Origin: an uncultured Clostridia bacterium
GTDB taxonomy: Bacteria; Bacillota; Clostridia; Christensenellales; Borkfalkiaceae
Direction of reading: 5' to 3'
Assembly: GCA_947625605.1 (NCBI GenBank)
Contig: CANQOY010000006.1
Coordinates: 1-64,000, forward strand
Length of the DNA: 64,000 nt
Position numbers and translations under genes: made by a program. This document shows, piece after piece, positions 10,432-20,238 of this stretch (the first letter of the stretch is position 1; every line of letters begins with the position of its first letter). Below the pieces are notes generated by a model. The model was not told the origin of the DNA, did not search any database, and saw only the letters and a list, made by a program, of their open reading frames with translations.

Positions 10432-11517
10432 TCAACGCACGATCTTCCCGCCGCGGATGCGGATCCGGTTGCTCTCCGCTCCGTAGAGCACGCGCTCGGC
10501 GTGCGTGCAGGTCAGGATGCACTGCACCCCTTTCACGCAGGAGAGGAGCTTCTTCCGCCGCGGGAGGTCGAGCTCGCTCAACACGTCGTCGAGGATGAGC
10601 ACGGGCGCCTCCCCCGAGACGTTCCGGAAGATCTCCACTTCCGCAAGTTTCATGGAGAGCGCGGCCGTTCTCGCCTGCCCCTGCGAACTGAACCCGCGCG
10701 CGTCGGCGCCGTCGATCAGGATCTTGATGTCGTCGCGGTGCGGCCCCACCGAGGTGAAGCCGAGGCGGATGTCCCGCTCATAGCTCGCCCCGAGCTCTTT
10801 CAAAAACGTGCGGGCGATCTCGTCCTCCCCGCCCGCATATTCCCTCTCCGCGGCGATCGTGAGGACCTCCGCGCCGTCCGTGAGAAAGGCATGAGCCTCC
10901 GCGGCGTAGCGGGAGAGGGAGACGAGGTACTCCCTGCGCCGCGCGAGGATGCGTGCGGCATAGGCGGCGAGCTGTTCGTCCCACACGGGAAGGGTGTCGA
11001 GAATGAAGTTTGCGTCGCGCTCCTTCAAGAGGTTGTTCCGCTGTTCGAGGATGCGCTGATAGCGGAGGAGCGCCGCGCCGTACTCCCGCGAAGTCTGCGA
11101 AATGGAGAGATTGAGAAAGCGCCTGCGCTCTTCGGGGCCGTCCTGGATGAGGCGGAGCTCTCCGGGGGAGAAGAAAACGCTCTTCATGTTCCCGACGAAA
11201 TCCACCGACCGCGTGACGCGGTTCCCGTTGAGATAGAGCTCCCGCCTGCTTTCGAAGATGGCGGCTTCCAGCGCAGTGCTGCCGTAAGCGTTTTCGAGAA
11301 CGGCGGAGACGCGCGCGCACTCCGCTCCCCTGCGGATGAGCTGCCTGTCGTGGCGGATGCGGAGGGAAGCTCCCGTGCAGAGGTAGAACACCGCCTCCGC
11401 GCAGTTCGTCTTTCCCTGCGCGTTTTGACCCGTGAGAATGTTGAGGCCGTCCGTGAATTCGAAGGTCTCGTCCTCATAATTTCTGAAATTTTTCAGGGTC
11501 AATTTTTTTATCACCAT
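10432..11517 (-). CDS. recF: DNA replication/repair protein RecF
   Basis: KKLTLKNFRNYEDETFEF...LTGQNAQGKTNCAEAVFYL...VLILDDVLSELDLPRRKKLL. Confidence 0.96.
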   Translation of the reverse strand: MVIKKLTLKNFRNYEDETFEFTDGLNILTGQNAQGKTNCAEAVFYLCTGASLRIRHDRQLIRRGAECARVSAVLENAYGSTALEAAIFESRRELYLNGNRVTRSVDFVGNMKSVFFSPGELRLIQDGPEERRRFLNLSISQTSREYGAALLRYQRILEQRNNLLKERDANFILDTLPVWDEQLAAYAARILARRREYLVSLSRYAAEAHAFLTDGAEVLTIAAEREYAGGEDEIARTFLKELGASYERDIRLGFTSVGPHRDDIKILIDGADARGFSSQGQARTAALSMKLAEVEIFRNVSGEAPVLILDDVLSELDLPRRKKLLSCVKGVQCILTCTHAERVLYGAESNRIRIRGGKIVR

Positions 11518-11670
11518 TTCCGCAAAAACACTTTCCTTTCGGGCCGTTTTGTATTATAATGGAGAAAATGTTGCGCAGGGGAACGGCTCCCGCGCACGCG
11601 CCGCCCGCGCGGCGCCTCGGCTGTATTATACCAAAAAGCAGAAAAAAATCCAACCGTTTGCGAGGGAAAA

Positions 11671-13014
11671 ATGGCTGAAAAAACACAATTCGAAGTTCTT
11701 TGGGAGAAAATCAGGGAGCGCCTCGAAAAGCTCGTCACCCCCATCACCTACTCGACGTATTTCGAGGGGCTCGAACCGACCGACGTCGTCAACAAAAAGA
11801 TCGTTTTGCGGGCGACCAGCGATACGGCCGCGGGCGTCATCATGCGCAACGGGGATCGCCTCCGCGAGGCCATCGTCTCCGCGGATGTGGGCCTTACCGA
11901 CTTTCTCATCTTCGTCGAGGGCAGCAGCAACTATAACCTCGACGAACTTCCCGACGCCATGGAAGAAGTCTCCGTCGCGACGGATAAGCGCTTCACTTTC
12001 GAATCCTTCGTGGTGGGCAACTCCAACAAGTTCGTCTGCGCCGCGGCGAAGTCGGTGGCGCAGGCGCCCGGCGAGAACTTCAACCCCCTCTATATCTACG
12101 GCGGTACGGGCCTCGGCAAGACGCACCTCATGCAGGCCATCGCCAACGAGATCGCCGAAAAGAAGCCGTCTCTCAAAGTGCTCTATACGACGAGCGAAAA
12201 GTTTTTGAACGAATACGTGGACAGCATGTACGCGAGAAAGGGGGAAGGAAGGGAAGCGGACTCGCGCTTCCGCAACCGCTACCGCAACGTGGACGTGCTC
12301 CTCATCGACGATATCCAATTCTGGGCGGGCAAGTACGGCGTGCAGGAGGCATTCTTCCACACCTTCAACGAACTCTTCGCCCAAAATAAGCAGATCGTCA
12401 TCTCCTCAGACTGCCCCGCGCGCGATCTCACCACGCTGGAAGAGCGGCTCCGCACCCGCTTCGAGGGCGGGCTCATCGCCGACATCCAACCGCCCGACGT
12501 GGAGACCAAGATCGCCATCTTGAAGCGCAAGGCCTTGGAGAAGAAGTATGTCATTCCCGACGACGTGCTCGCCTTCCTCGTGAAGAATTCAGACAGCAAC
12601 GTGCGCACCCTTGAAGGCAGATTGAACACCGTCATCTTCGCAAGCAAGCTCCATGAGGAGCCCATCTCCCTTTCCCTCGCGGCGAAGGCCCTGCAAGAGG
12701 CCATCAACGCAGACGAACAGGAGGAGGTCACGCCGGAGGCGATCGTGCGCGCGACCTGCTCTTACTTCAAGATCAAGCCCGAGGAACTGCGCGGCAAGAG
12801 CAAGCGGCAGGAGCTCGTGCGCGCAAGGCAGATCTGCACCTACCTCATGTGCGAAATGCTCACCCTCCCCCTCGTCTCGATCGGAAAAGAGATGGGCGGA
12901 CGCGACCATGCTACCGTCATTTACTCTCGGGACAAGGTGGCCGAGCTCATGCGCGTCAACGACGCGATCGCAAAACAGGTAGGCGACATCAAGAGCGTCG
13001 TGCTCAAACAATAG
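11671..13014 (+). CDS. dnaA: Chromosomal replication initiator DnaA
   Basis: YIYGGTGLGKTHLMQAIANE, DVLLIDDIQFWAGK, C-terminal GGRDHATVIYSRDKV. Confidence 0.98.
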   Translation: MAEKTQFEVLWEKIRERLEKLVTPITYSTYFEGLEPTDVVNKKIVLRATSDTAAGVIMRNGDRLREAIVSADVGLTDFLIFVEGSSNYNLDELPDAMEEVSVATDKRFTFESFVVGNSNKFVCAAAKSVAQAPGENFNPLYIYGGTGLGKTHLMQAIANEIAEKKPSLKVLYTTSEKFLNEYVDSMYARKGEGREADSRFRNRYRNVDVLLIDDIQFWAGKYGVQEAFFHTFNELFAQNKQIVISSDCPARDLTTLEERLRTRFEGGLIADIQPPDVETKIAILKRKALEKKYVIPDDVLAFLVKNSDSNVRTLEGRLNTVIFASKLHEEPISLSLAAKALQEAINADEQEEVTPEAIVRATCSYFKIKPEELRGKSKRQELVRARQICTYLMCEMLTLPLVSIGKEMGGRDHATVIYSRDKVAELMRVNDAIAKQVGDIKSVVLKQ

Positions 13015-13030
13015 CGCTTTTCCCCATTCT

Positions 13031-14893
13031 ATGAACACCTTTTCGGAAGGGACTTACGACGCCGTGGTCATCGGCGCAGGGCACGCAGGCTGCGAAGCCG
13101 CCCTCGCGCTCGCCCGCACCGGGCTCGAAACCGTCGTCCTCACCCTCAATCTCGACAGTATCGGCTTCATGCCCTGCAACCCCTCCGTCGGCGGTACGGC
13201 GAAGGGGCATTTGGTGCGCGAGATCGACGCTTTGGGCGGGGAGATGGGCATATGCGCGGATCGGTGCGCCCTCCAATACCGCATGCTCAACGAGGGCAAG
13301 GGCGCGGCGGTGCAGTCCCTGCGCGCGCAGGTGGATAAGAATCGCTACCACACCGAGATGAAGCGCGTTTTGGAGCACACGGACCATCTCCGCATCGTGC
13401 AGGGAGAGGCCGCGGAGATCCTCGTAAAGGATGGGAGCGTCTGCGGCGTACGGACGCAGTACGGCGGGATCTTTGCGTGCCGCGCGGTCGTCGTCGCCAC
13501 GGGCGTCTACCTCGGGGCCCGCACCATTACGGGCACCCATGTCCGCGAGAGCGGCCCCAACGGCTTTGAACGCGCCACCCTCTTGACGCAAAATCTCGCG
13601 GCGCTCGGCTTCCGCGTCCGTCGGTTCAAGACGGGTACGCCCGCGCGCCTCGACGGGCGCACGGTCAACTACTCCGTCCTCGACGAACAGCCCGGCGAAC
13701 AGACATATCCGTTCTCCTTTCTCAACGACGCCACGCCGCAGGAGCAGACGCCCTGCCATCTCGCATACACGAACGGCGAGACGCACCGCATCATTCTCGA
13801 AAATCTCGACCGCGCCCCGCTCTATAACGGCCAGATCTCCTCGACGGGGCCGCGCTATTGCCCCTCCATCGAGACAAAGGTCGTGCGCTTCTCGGATAAG
13901 GAGCGCCACCAGCTCTTTCTCGAACCCGAGGGCGCGGACACGACGGAAGTCTATGTGCAGGGGCTCTCGACCTCCCTCCCCCACGACCTGCAAAAGGCCG
14001 TGTACCGCTCGGTCAAGGGGTTGGAGCAAGCCGAGATCGTGCGGTACGCCTACGCCATCGAGTATGACTGCATCGACACGCTCGACCTCCTCCCCACCCT
14101 CGAATCCAAGAGGATCTCGGGCCTGTATACCGCGGGGCAGATCAACGGCACGAGCGGCTACGAGGAGGCCGCGGCGCAGGGGATCGCGGCAGGGCTGAAC
14201 GCCTCGCTGAAACTGCGCGGGCTGCCGCCCCTCGTCCTCCGCCGCGATCAGGCCTATATCGGCGTGCTCATCGACGATTTGGTGACGAAGGGCACCGAGG
14301 AACCCTACCGCATGATGACCTCGCGCGCGGAGTTTCGGCTCACGCTCCGGCAGGACAACGCCGACGAACGCCTCACCGAGATCGGCTATGCGGCGGGTCT
14401 CGTCACGGAGGAACGGTATCGCCGCTATCTGGTGCGCAAGAAGCAAAAGGAGGATACCATGTCCGAGCTCAACGCCCGCGCAGAGCAGCGGATCGCGGAC
14501 GCGCTCGTGCGCGATCACGGGGGCGCGCCGCTCACCTGCGGCGTGACCTATGCCGATCTCATCCGCCGCGGGATCGCGATCGGAGAGCTCGCGCAGGCCT
14601 TCGGCATCCTCGAAGGCGTCCCCAAAGACGTGCTCGGATGCTGCGAGACGGAGATCCGCTATGCGGGCTATCTCAAACGGAGCGAGGAGGAGATCGCGCG
14701 CGCAAAGAAGCTGGAAAACAGCCCTCTGCCCGCCGACCTCGACTATGAAACGATCGGCGGTCTCCGCCTCGAAGCGCGCGAAAAGCTCAACCGCGTGCGG
14801 CCGCTCAACCTCGGGCAGGCCGAGCGCATCTCGGGCGTTTCCCCCGCGGATATCGCCGTCCTCACGGTCTATCTGAGCATGATGAAGCGGTAA
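13031..14893 (+). CDS. mnmG: tRNA uridine-5-carboxymethylaminomethyl(34) synthesis enzyme MnmG
   Basis: YDAVVIGAGHAGCEAALALARTG...FMPCNPSVGGTAKGHLVREIDALGG. Confidence 0.98.
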   Translation: MNTFSEGTYDAVVIGAGHAGCEAALALARTGLETVVLTLNLDSIGFMPCNPSVGGTAKGHLVREIDALGGEMGICADRCALQYRMLNEGKGAAVQSLRAQVDKNRYHTEMKRVLEHTDHLRIVQGEAAEILVKDGSVCGVRTQYGGIFACRAVVVATGVYLGARTITGTHVRESGPNGFERATLLTQNLAALGFRVRRFKTGTPARLDGRTVNYSVLDEQPGEQTYPFSFLNDATPQEQTPCHLAYTNGETHRIILENLDRAPLYNGQISSTGPRYCPSIETKVVRFSDKERHQLFLEPEGADTTEVYVQGLSTSLPHDLQKAVYRSVKGLEQAEIVRYAYAIEYDCIDTLDLLPTLESKRISGLYTAGQINGTSGYEEAAAQGIAAGLNASLKLRGLPPLVLRRDQAYIGVLIDDLVTKGTEEPYRMMTSRAEFRLTLRQDNADERLTEIGYAAGLVTEERYRRYLVRKKQKEDTMSELNARAEQRIADALVRDHGGAPLTCGVTYADLIRRGIAIGELAQAFGILEGVPKDVLGCCETEIRYAGYLKRSEEEIARAKKLENSPLPADLDYETIGGLRLEAREKLNRVRPLNLGQAERISGVSPADIAVLTVYLSMMKR

Positions 14894-14918
14894 TTTTCAA
14901 GGAAAGCGAGGAAGGAAA

Positions 14919-15599
14919 ATGTCGATCGAGGCCAACGTGCGCTCCATACTCGAAGAGATCCGCCGCGGCAACTGCTTCGGCGAGGCCGTCACGCTCGTGG
15001 CGGCGACCAAGACGCGCACGCCCGAGGAGATCGAACGCGCGCTCGGGGCGGGGATCACCGACTTCGGCGAAAACAGAGTGCAGGAATTTTGCGAAAAATA
15101 CGAACGCGTCCGCGGCGGGACCCGACACTTCATCGGCCGCCTGCAAACGAATAAAGTCAAATTCCTCGTCGGCAGGTGCGCGCTCATCCACTCGGTGGAC
15201 CGCGACGCGCTTGCGGAAGAGATATCGCGGCGGGCTGCGCAGATCGGCGCGGTGCAGGACATCCTCGTCCAGATCAACATCGGGGACGAGCCGTCCAAGG
15301 GCGGCTATCCGTACGCGGAAGGGCTTGCCGCGCTCCTGCGCCTGGGCGAGCTCCCCTCCCTCCGCCCGCGCGGGTTCATGGCAATGCTTCCGCTCTCGCG
15401 GGATGAAGCCCTGCTCGCAGACCTCGCGGACCGCATGCGCCGCCTCTTCGAGAAGGCGCAAAAAGAGGCTCCCGCGGTCCGATGGCTCTCCATGGGAATG
15501 AGCGGAGATTGGAGGCTCTGTCTCGGACATGGTGCCAACATGATCCGTCTCGGCAGCGCCATCTTCGGAGAAAGAGGGCAGGCGGCGCCGCCTGTGTGA
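14919..15599 (+). CDS. YggS family pyridoxal phosphate homeostasis protein
   Basis: VTLVAATKTRTPEEIERALGAGITDFGENRVQEF...RHFIGRLQTNKVK. Confidence 0.93.
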   Translation: MSIEANVRSILEEIRRGNCFGEAVTLVAATKTRTPEEIERALGAGITDFGENRVQEFCEKYERVRGGTRHFIGRLQTNKVKFLVGRCALIHSVDRDALAEEISRRAAQIGAVQDILVQINIGDEPSKGGYPYAEGLAALLRLGELPSLRPRGFMAMLPLSRDEALLADLADRMRRLFEKAQKEAPAVRWLSMGMSGDWRLCLGHGANMIRLGSAIFGERGQAAPPV

Positions 15600-15662
15600 A
15601 GCCCGCCGAAGCGAAGTAAATGTTTTTTGCGGAATGCGGCATATTAAATGCAAGGAGGCCGT

Positions 15663-16505
15663 ATGCCGTCGTCTATCACGCACGAACTCATCGCCATGGA
15701 GGGAGCGGAACTGCTCTCCTCCGCCGCACGGGAGGCCGCGTTCTGCGCTCCGGATTACTATATCCTCGGCGCGCAGGGTCCGGACCTCTTTTTTTTCTAC
15801 CGTCCCCTCTCCAAGCGGGAGGAGAACTTCGGCAGAATGCTCCACCGCGACAAGATCTATGAATGGTTTTCCGCCCTGCTCTCCTCCCTCTCCGCCTTTA
15901 CGGGGCGCGACTTCGAGCGCTGCCTCGCCTATGCGCTCGGCTTTTGCTCGCACCTTGCTGCGGATGTCGCCTTTCATCCCTTTGTCTACCGCTATCTCGA
16001 AGAGACGGGTGCGCCCAAACGCACCCATCAGCTCATCGAAAACGATTGGGACGTCTACTTTCTGCGCCAGCTCCGCGGCGGATCCGTGCTCCGCTACGCC
16101 TTCCCCTTTGACCTTGCAGAGATCGCGGAGGACGGCGTTCTCTTCCGCTACCTCTCCGCATGCGCGAATGCCGTCGGGCGGACCCTTGCCCCGGCTCCCT
16201 TTCGGCGGATGCTGAACTATTTCGACCTGTATCTGACGCACTTCCACAAGAAGCACGGGCGCGTGCTGCGCGCCTTCGGGCTCTCTGCGTTTTATCCGCG
16301 CGAGACGCCCGAGCCAAACCATCTCTTCGGGGAAGATTTTCTCAGGCGGTCGGGGGGAACGGGAAGAAGCGCGGAGGAGCTCTTCCTCTCCGCCGCACAG
16401 TCCTCCGCAACCTGCATCTCCGCCTTTTTAGACGCCTTCAACGCGGGCATGCCCCTGCCGCACGAGCTCTTCTCGCGGCACCTGCTCACAGGCGAACCAC
16501 TCTGA
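15663..16505 (+). CDS. Zinc-dependent phospholipase C-like protein
   Basis: MPSSITHELIAMEGAELL...CAPDYYILGAQGPDLFFFYRPL...SHLAADVAFHPFVYRYL; SD GGAGG upstream. Confidence 0.75.
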   Translation: MPSSITHELIAMEGAELLSSAAREAAFCAPDYYILGAQGPDLFFFYRPLSKREENFGRMLHRDKIYEWFSALLSSLSAFTGRDFERCLAYALGFCSHLAADVAFHPFVYRYLEETGAPKRTHQLIENDWDVYFLRQLRGGSVLRYAFPFDLAEIAEDGVLFRYLSACANAVGRTLAPAPFRRMLNYFDLYLTHFHKKHGRVLRAFGLSAFYPRETPEPNHLFGEDFLRRSGGTGRSAEELFLSAAQSSATCISAFLDAFNAGMPLPHELFSRHLLTGEPL

Positions 16506-16513
16506 TCAAAGTC

Positions 16514-16550
16514 AAAAAAAAGTGCTATGCGGTCTGCATAGCACTTTTTT
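16514..16550. terminator. Bidirectional terminator between convergent PLC-like and PH-domain genes
   Basis: AAAAAAAAGTGCTATGC-GGTCT-GCATAGCACTTTTTT, perfect 9-bp stem with A/T tracts on both sides. Confidence 0.92.
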
Positions 16551-16553
16551 GGC

Positions 16554-17072
16554 CTAATTGATGTCCGCTTTCTCCAAGATCATTCGCCTGATCTCTTCCG
16601 CGTCTTTGATGTTCTTCACGGTGATATTGCCCCTTTCCCCCTGCAACGTGAGGTCGCCGTAACTACAAAGTTTTCCGAGAATGGAACGCCCGAGATGTAC
16701 GTTGACGATCTCCTCGTACCTGATCGCGAGTTCCTGCTTGCTCGTCTTTCCAATGACACGATAATTGGTAACGACCAACGCATAGGCGCGATTTCGGCGG
16801 GAATACACAATGGCAAAGATGACGTAGGCGAAAATGAGCGGCGAAAGCACAACAACAAGGATGATGAGGAGCACACCGAGCACAGTTGAAAAACCTTCCC
16901 CGAACAGCACGTTTCCCCACAGGGTGCCGCGTATTAAACCCAATAATGCGGGGAAATAAAATATCAGTACCGCCAACGGGATCGAGATCCAAATCGCGGC
17001 GATCGCTACTTTGCTGATCTTGGCCGTATGCAGGATCTCCTCGCCCTCTTTGAGAAGAAACTCTATCTTCAC
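16554..17072 (-). CDS. PH domain-containing membrane protein
   Basis: Two TM segments then VVTNYRVIGKTSKQELAIRYEEIVNVHLGRSILGKLCSYGDLTLQG, bacterial PH-like. Confidence 0.75.
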   Translation of the reverse strand: MKIEFLLKEGEEILHTAKISKVAIAAIWISIPLAVLIFYFPALLGLIRGTLWGNVLFGEGFSTVLGVLLIILVVVLSPLIFAYVIFAIVYSRRNRAYALVVTNYRVIGKTSKQELAIRYEEIVNVHLGRSILGKLCSYGDLTLQGERGNITVKNIKDAEEIRRMILEKADIN

Positions 17073-17539
17073 TTATTGAGGACTCCGGCCATTGCTTTCG
17101 CCATTTCGCCGGCCTGCTGCTTCATGCGATCTTCCTCATATTGGTCGATCTGAGCCATGACCATGCCCTTAAATGCGTCTGCATTCTTGATGAAATCAAA
17201 CATGTACTTGCCGGCAGCGGTATCGATCTCAACCAAAGAATAATTGAAGATCTTCCCCATGAGCTTCTGCGTGACGCCGACGTTCTGGATCTTGTTCAAA
17301 GGCGCATCAAGAGCCTGCGTATGAAGAACGCCGATCTTACCGACGATACGCTTGTTCGTGAGAGCAAGCTCGCAGGCATTAAACTTTACGGTCGCGATGA
17401 TCGCCTTGATGAGAGGAATGAGGAGGAGCCAGCAGAAAAGGATCCCGACGATCCACACGCCGACAAGCGCAAGAGGATTACGGTCTGCCTTTTTGACGAT
17501 CGTCTCATTCTTCCCGAGATTGTTTTCAACATATCCCAT
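17069..17539 (-). CDS. PH domain-containing membrane protein
   Basis: LALTNKRIVGKIGVLHTQALDAPLNKIQNVGVTQKLMGKIFNYSLVEIDTAAG; overlaps start of next gene. Confidence 0.75.
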   Translation of the reverse strand: MGYVENNLGKNETIVKKADRNPLALVGVWIVGILFCWLLLIPLIKAIIATVKFNACELALTNKRIVGKIGVLHTQALDAPLNKIQNVGVTQKLMGKIFNYSLVEIDTAAGKYMFDFIKNADAFKGMVMAQIDQYEEDRMKQQAGEMAKAMAGVLNK

Positions 17540-17593
17540 AAGAATACCTCAGAAAAATTATTTTTTTGTCGATTCGTGTCACTCGACATTATG

Positions 17594-17622
17594 ATTTTAA
17601 CCTGATTCAGGTTAAAAGTCAA
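17594..17622 (-). promoter_or_regulatory. Promoter of PH-domain operon with palindromic operator
   Basis: Minus strand TTGACT-17-TAAAAT; perfect 23-bp inverted repeat TTTTAACCTGA-T-TCAGGTTAAAA at 17595-17617 fills the spacer. Confidence 0.8.
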
Positions 17623-17666
17623 GTACTTGCGATAAAAATGTTATAATTATTTGGGATTTTTTCGTA

Positions 17667-17906
17667 ATGGGTAAAATTTATTGCCGAATCCGAGAAATGC
17701 GGGAAGATCACGACCTCAGTCAGGCGAGCCTTGCAAAAATTCTCGGGATCTCGCAGACGGGATATTCGAAATATGAGACAGGTGAGAACAACGTGCCGTT
17801 GGACATCTTGATCCGCCTCTCCACGCTGTATGGCACGAGCGTCGACTATCTGCTCGGGCTTACAGACTTTACGGGTCGTTATCCGCCTTCACGCAGACAA
17901 AAATAA
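17667..17906 (+). CDS. XRE-family HTH transcriptional regulator
   Basis: REMREDHDLSQASLAKILGISQTGYSKYETGENNVPLDILIRLSTLYGTSVDYLLGLTD; TATAAT at 17642-17647. Confidence 0.93.
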   Translation: MGKIYCRIREMREDHDLSQASLAKILGISQTGYSKYETGENNVPLDILIRLSTLYGTSVDYLLGLTDFTGRYPPSRRQK

Positions 17907-17930
17907 GAACGGTATGCCGATCGGCGGCGC

Positions 17931-17968
17931 AAAAAAGGGAGACCGTGGCTGCGTCTCCCTTTCCTTTT
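17931..17968. terminator. Terminator between XRE gene and queH
   Basis: AAAAGGGAGACC...GTCTCCCTTTCCTTTT stem-loop. Confidence 0.7.
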
Positions 17969-18006
17969 ATTATCAATTATTTTTTCCGACGTCAGCGATG
18001 CGCCGA

Positions 18007-18609
18007 TCACGGCTTCGAAAGCCGCCGCTTGCTGTAAACGCACCCGCAGTAATTCTGGCGGTACAAATTGTGCTCCCTCGAAAGCTCGACCGAGCGCAGG
18101 TATCCCCCGCGCTTCTTGAAATCGGAGGGAAGAAAGTTCACGCCGAGCCGCTCCGCAAGCGCAAAGCCGATGCGGTTGATCATCTCCGCATTTTTGAGCG
18201 GGGAAACGGTGAGCGTCGTGCCGAAGTAGTCGAAGCCGCCCGCCTTTGCCGCCTCGGCGGTTTTTTGGAGGCGCAGTTCGAAGCATTTCACGCACCGCGC
18301 GCCGCCCTCTTCCGCCTCTTCCAGCCCCGCCGCAACGCGCGCGAAGTCTTCGGGATGGTAGTCGCAGTCGAGAAAATCGGCGAGCCCCGTCTCGGAGAGC
18401 AGGCGGATCTGCTCGCCCTTCCGCTTTTCGTACTCCTCGCGGCTGTCGAGATTGGGATTATAATAGAAAACCGTCGTGCGCATGTGCGGCGCGACTTGTT
18501 CGAGACAGTACGACGAACAGGGCGCGCAGCAGGAATGGAGCAGGAGGCGCTTCCTCGCGTCCCGATCGAGGAGGTCCTGCATCATCGCGTCGAAATTGGG
18601 ACGGTTCAT
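18007..18609 (-). CDS. queH: Epoxyqueuosine reductase QueH
   Basis: LLLHSCCAPCSSYCLEQ...VFYYNPNLDSREEYEKRKGEQ...CVKCFELRLQKTAE...YCGCVYSK. Confidence 0.92.
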   Translation of the reverse strand: MNRPNFDAMMQDLLDRDARKRLLLHSCCAPCSSYCLEQVAPHMRTTVFYYNPNLDSREEYEKRKGEQIRLLSETGLADFLDCDYHPEDFARVAAGLEEAEEGGARCVKCFELRLQKTAEAAKAGGFDYFGTTLTVSPLKNAEMINRIGFALAERLGVNFLPSDFKKRGGYLRSVELSREHNLYRQNYCGCVYSKRRLSKP

Positions 18610-19172
18610 GCGCGCCTGACCATCTCCGCAAAGTACTCGTGAATGCGGAGATCGTCTGTGAGCTCGGGGTGGAACGCCATGCCGAGCATGTTCTTTTCCC
18701 GCGCGGCGACGATGCGCCCGTCCACCTGCGCGAGCACCTCCACGCCGCGCCCCGCAGATTGTATGTAGGGCGCGCGGATAAATACCATGGGGAAGTCTTT
18801 TATGGCACCCATGTCCGAGGTCACGCGGAAGGAGCCGCGCTGCCTTCCGTACGCATTTCGGCACACAGTCACGGACATGGTACCCAGATAAACGTTCGGA
18901 TCGTTCGCAATTTTCTGCGCAAGGAGAATGAGCCCCGCGCAGGTGCCGAACACGGGCATGCCCCCCTCGACGGCCTCCTTGACGGGTTGAAGCAGCCCCT
19001 CTTCGCGGAGGAACTTCCCCTGCACGGTGGATTCGCCGCCGGGGAGGATCAGGCCGTCTATCCCCCGAAAGTCGCGCAGCCTGCGGACCTCGCAGACCTC
19101 GGCGCCGAGCCGTTCCATCGCGCGCCTGTGCTCCGCAAACGCGCCTTGAAGCGCAAGGATCCCGATCTTCAT
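18606..19172 (-). CDS. pdxT: Pyridoxal 5'-phosphate synthase glutaminase subunit PdxT
   Basis: [26 protein letters not shown]...[13 protein letters not shown]...[12 protein letters not shown]. Confidence 0.96.
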   Translation of the reverse strand: MKIGILALQGAFAEHRRAMERLGAEVCEVRRLRDFRGIDGLILPGGESTVQGKFLREEGLLQPVKEAVEGGMPVFGTCAGLILLAQKIANDPNVYLGTMSVTVCRNAYGRQRGSFRVTSDMGAIKDFPMVFIRAPYIQSAGRGVEVLAQVDGRIVAAREKNMLGMAFHPELTDDLRIHEYFAEMVRRA

Positions 19173-20041
19173 TTGCCGCGCTCCGCCATCAGGAGAGCGA
19201 TCTCCTGTTCGTTGATGCCCACCATCGCCTCGCCGAGATCTTCCGAAAGAGAGGCGAGCAGTTCGAAATCGTTGTAGTTCGTGACGGCCTGCACGATGGC
19301 GCGGGCGCGCTTTGCGGGGTTCCCCGACTTGAAGATGCCGCTGCCGACGAACACGCCCTCCGCGCCGAGCAGCATCATGAGCGCCGCGTCCGCAGGGGTC
19401 GCTACGCCGCCCGCGGCGAAGTTGACCACGGGAAGTTTGCCGTTTTCGTGGACGTACTTTACAAGCTCGTGCGGAACGCACAGCTCTTTGGCGGTCTCGA
19501 AGAGTTCGTCCTCCCGCGCCGAGACGACGCGGCGGATCTCCGCATTCATCGCCCGCATGTGGCGCACCGCCTGCACCACGTCGCCCGTGCCGGGCTCGCC
19601 CTTGGTGCGGATCATCGAAGCGCCCTCCGCGATCCTCCTGAGCGCCTCGCCCAGATCGCGCGCGCCGCACACAAAGGGTACGGAAAACTGCGTCTTGTCG
19701 ATATGATATCTGTCGTCGGCGGGAGAGAGGACTTCGCTCTCGTCGATGTAGTCGATGTCGATGGCTTCAAGAATGCGGGCCTCGGCGATGTGCCCGATCC
19801 TGCACTTCGCCATGACGGGAATGGATACCGCCTCCTGAATGCCCTTGATCATCTTCGGATCGGACATGCGCGCGACGCCGCCCGCCGCACGGATGTCCGC
19901 AGGGATGCGTTCAAGCGCCATGACGGCGCAGGCGCCCGCGTCCTCCGCGATCTTTGCCTGTTCGGGCGTGGTGACATCCATGATCACGCCGCCTTTGAGC
20001 ATCTGCGCTAAATTTTTGTTGAGTTCATAACGATCGTTCAT
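19169..20041 (-). CDS. pdxS: Pyridoxal 5'-phosphate synthase lyase subunit PdxS
   Basis: [52 protein letters not shown]. Confidence 0.97.
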   Translation of the reverse strand: MNDRYELNKNLAQMLKGGVIMDVTTPEQAKIAEDAGACAVMALERIPADIRAAGGVARMSDPKMIKGIQEAVSIPVMAKCRIGHIAEARILEAIDIDYIDESEVLSPADDRYHIDKTQFSVPFVCGARDLGEALRRIAEGASMIRTKGEPGTGDVVQAVRHMRAMNAEIRRVVSAREDELFETAKELCVPHELVKYVHENGKLPVVNFAAGGVATPADAALMMLLGAEGVFVGSGIFKSGNPAKRARAIVQAVTNYNDFELLASLSEDLGEAMVGINEQEIALLMAERGK

Positions 20042-20238
20042 GCTTATCTCCTGCTCTCCTTTTCCTCAGTATACCATTTCCGCTCCGCCTCCGTCAAGGA
20101 GTTGCATGAAAAAATGCGGCTGAGGATGGAATATTTATTATTTCGAATTTTATCAAAATAACCGATTTTTTCTCGATTTTTATATGAAATTTGCGGTTTT
20201 TTGCGAAAAATCAACTAATCTCGCGGCAGTCGCGCCGA

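Noticed and set aside
11518-11670. oriC upstream of dnaA
   Set aside because: No recognisable DnaA boxes or AT-rich unwinding element, and gene orientation does not switch here as expected for an origin.
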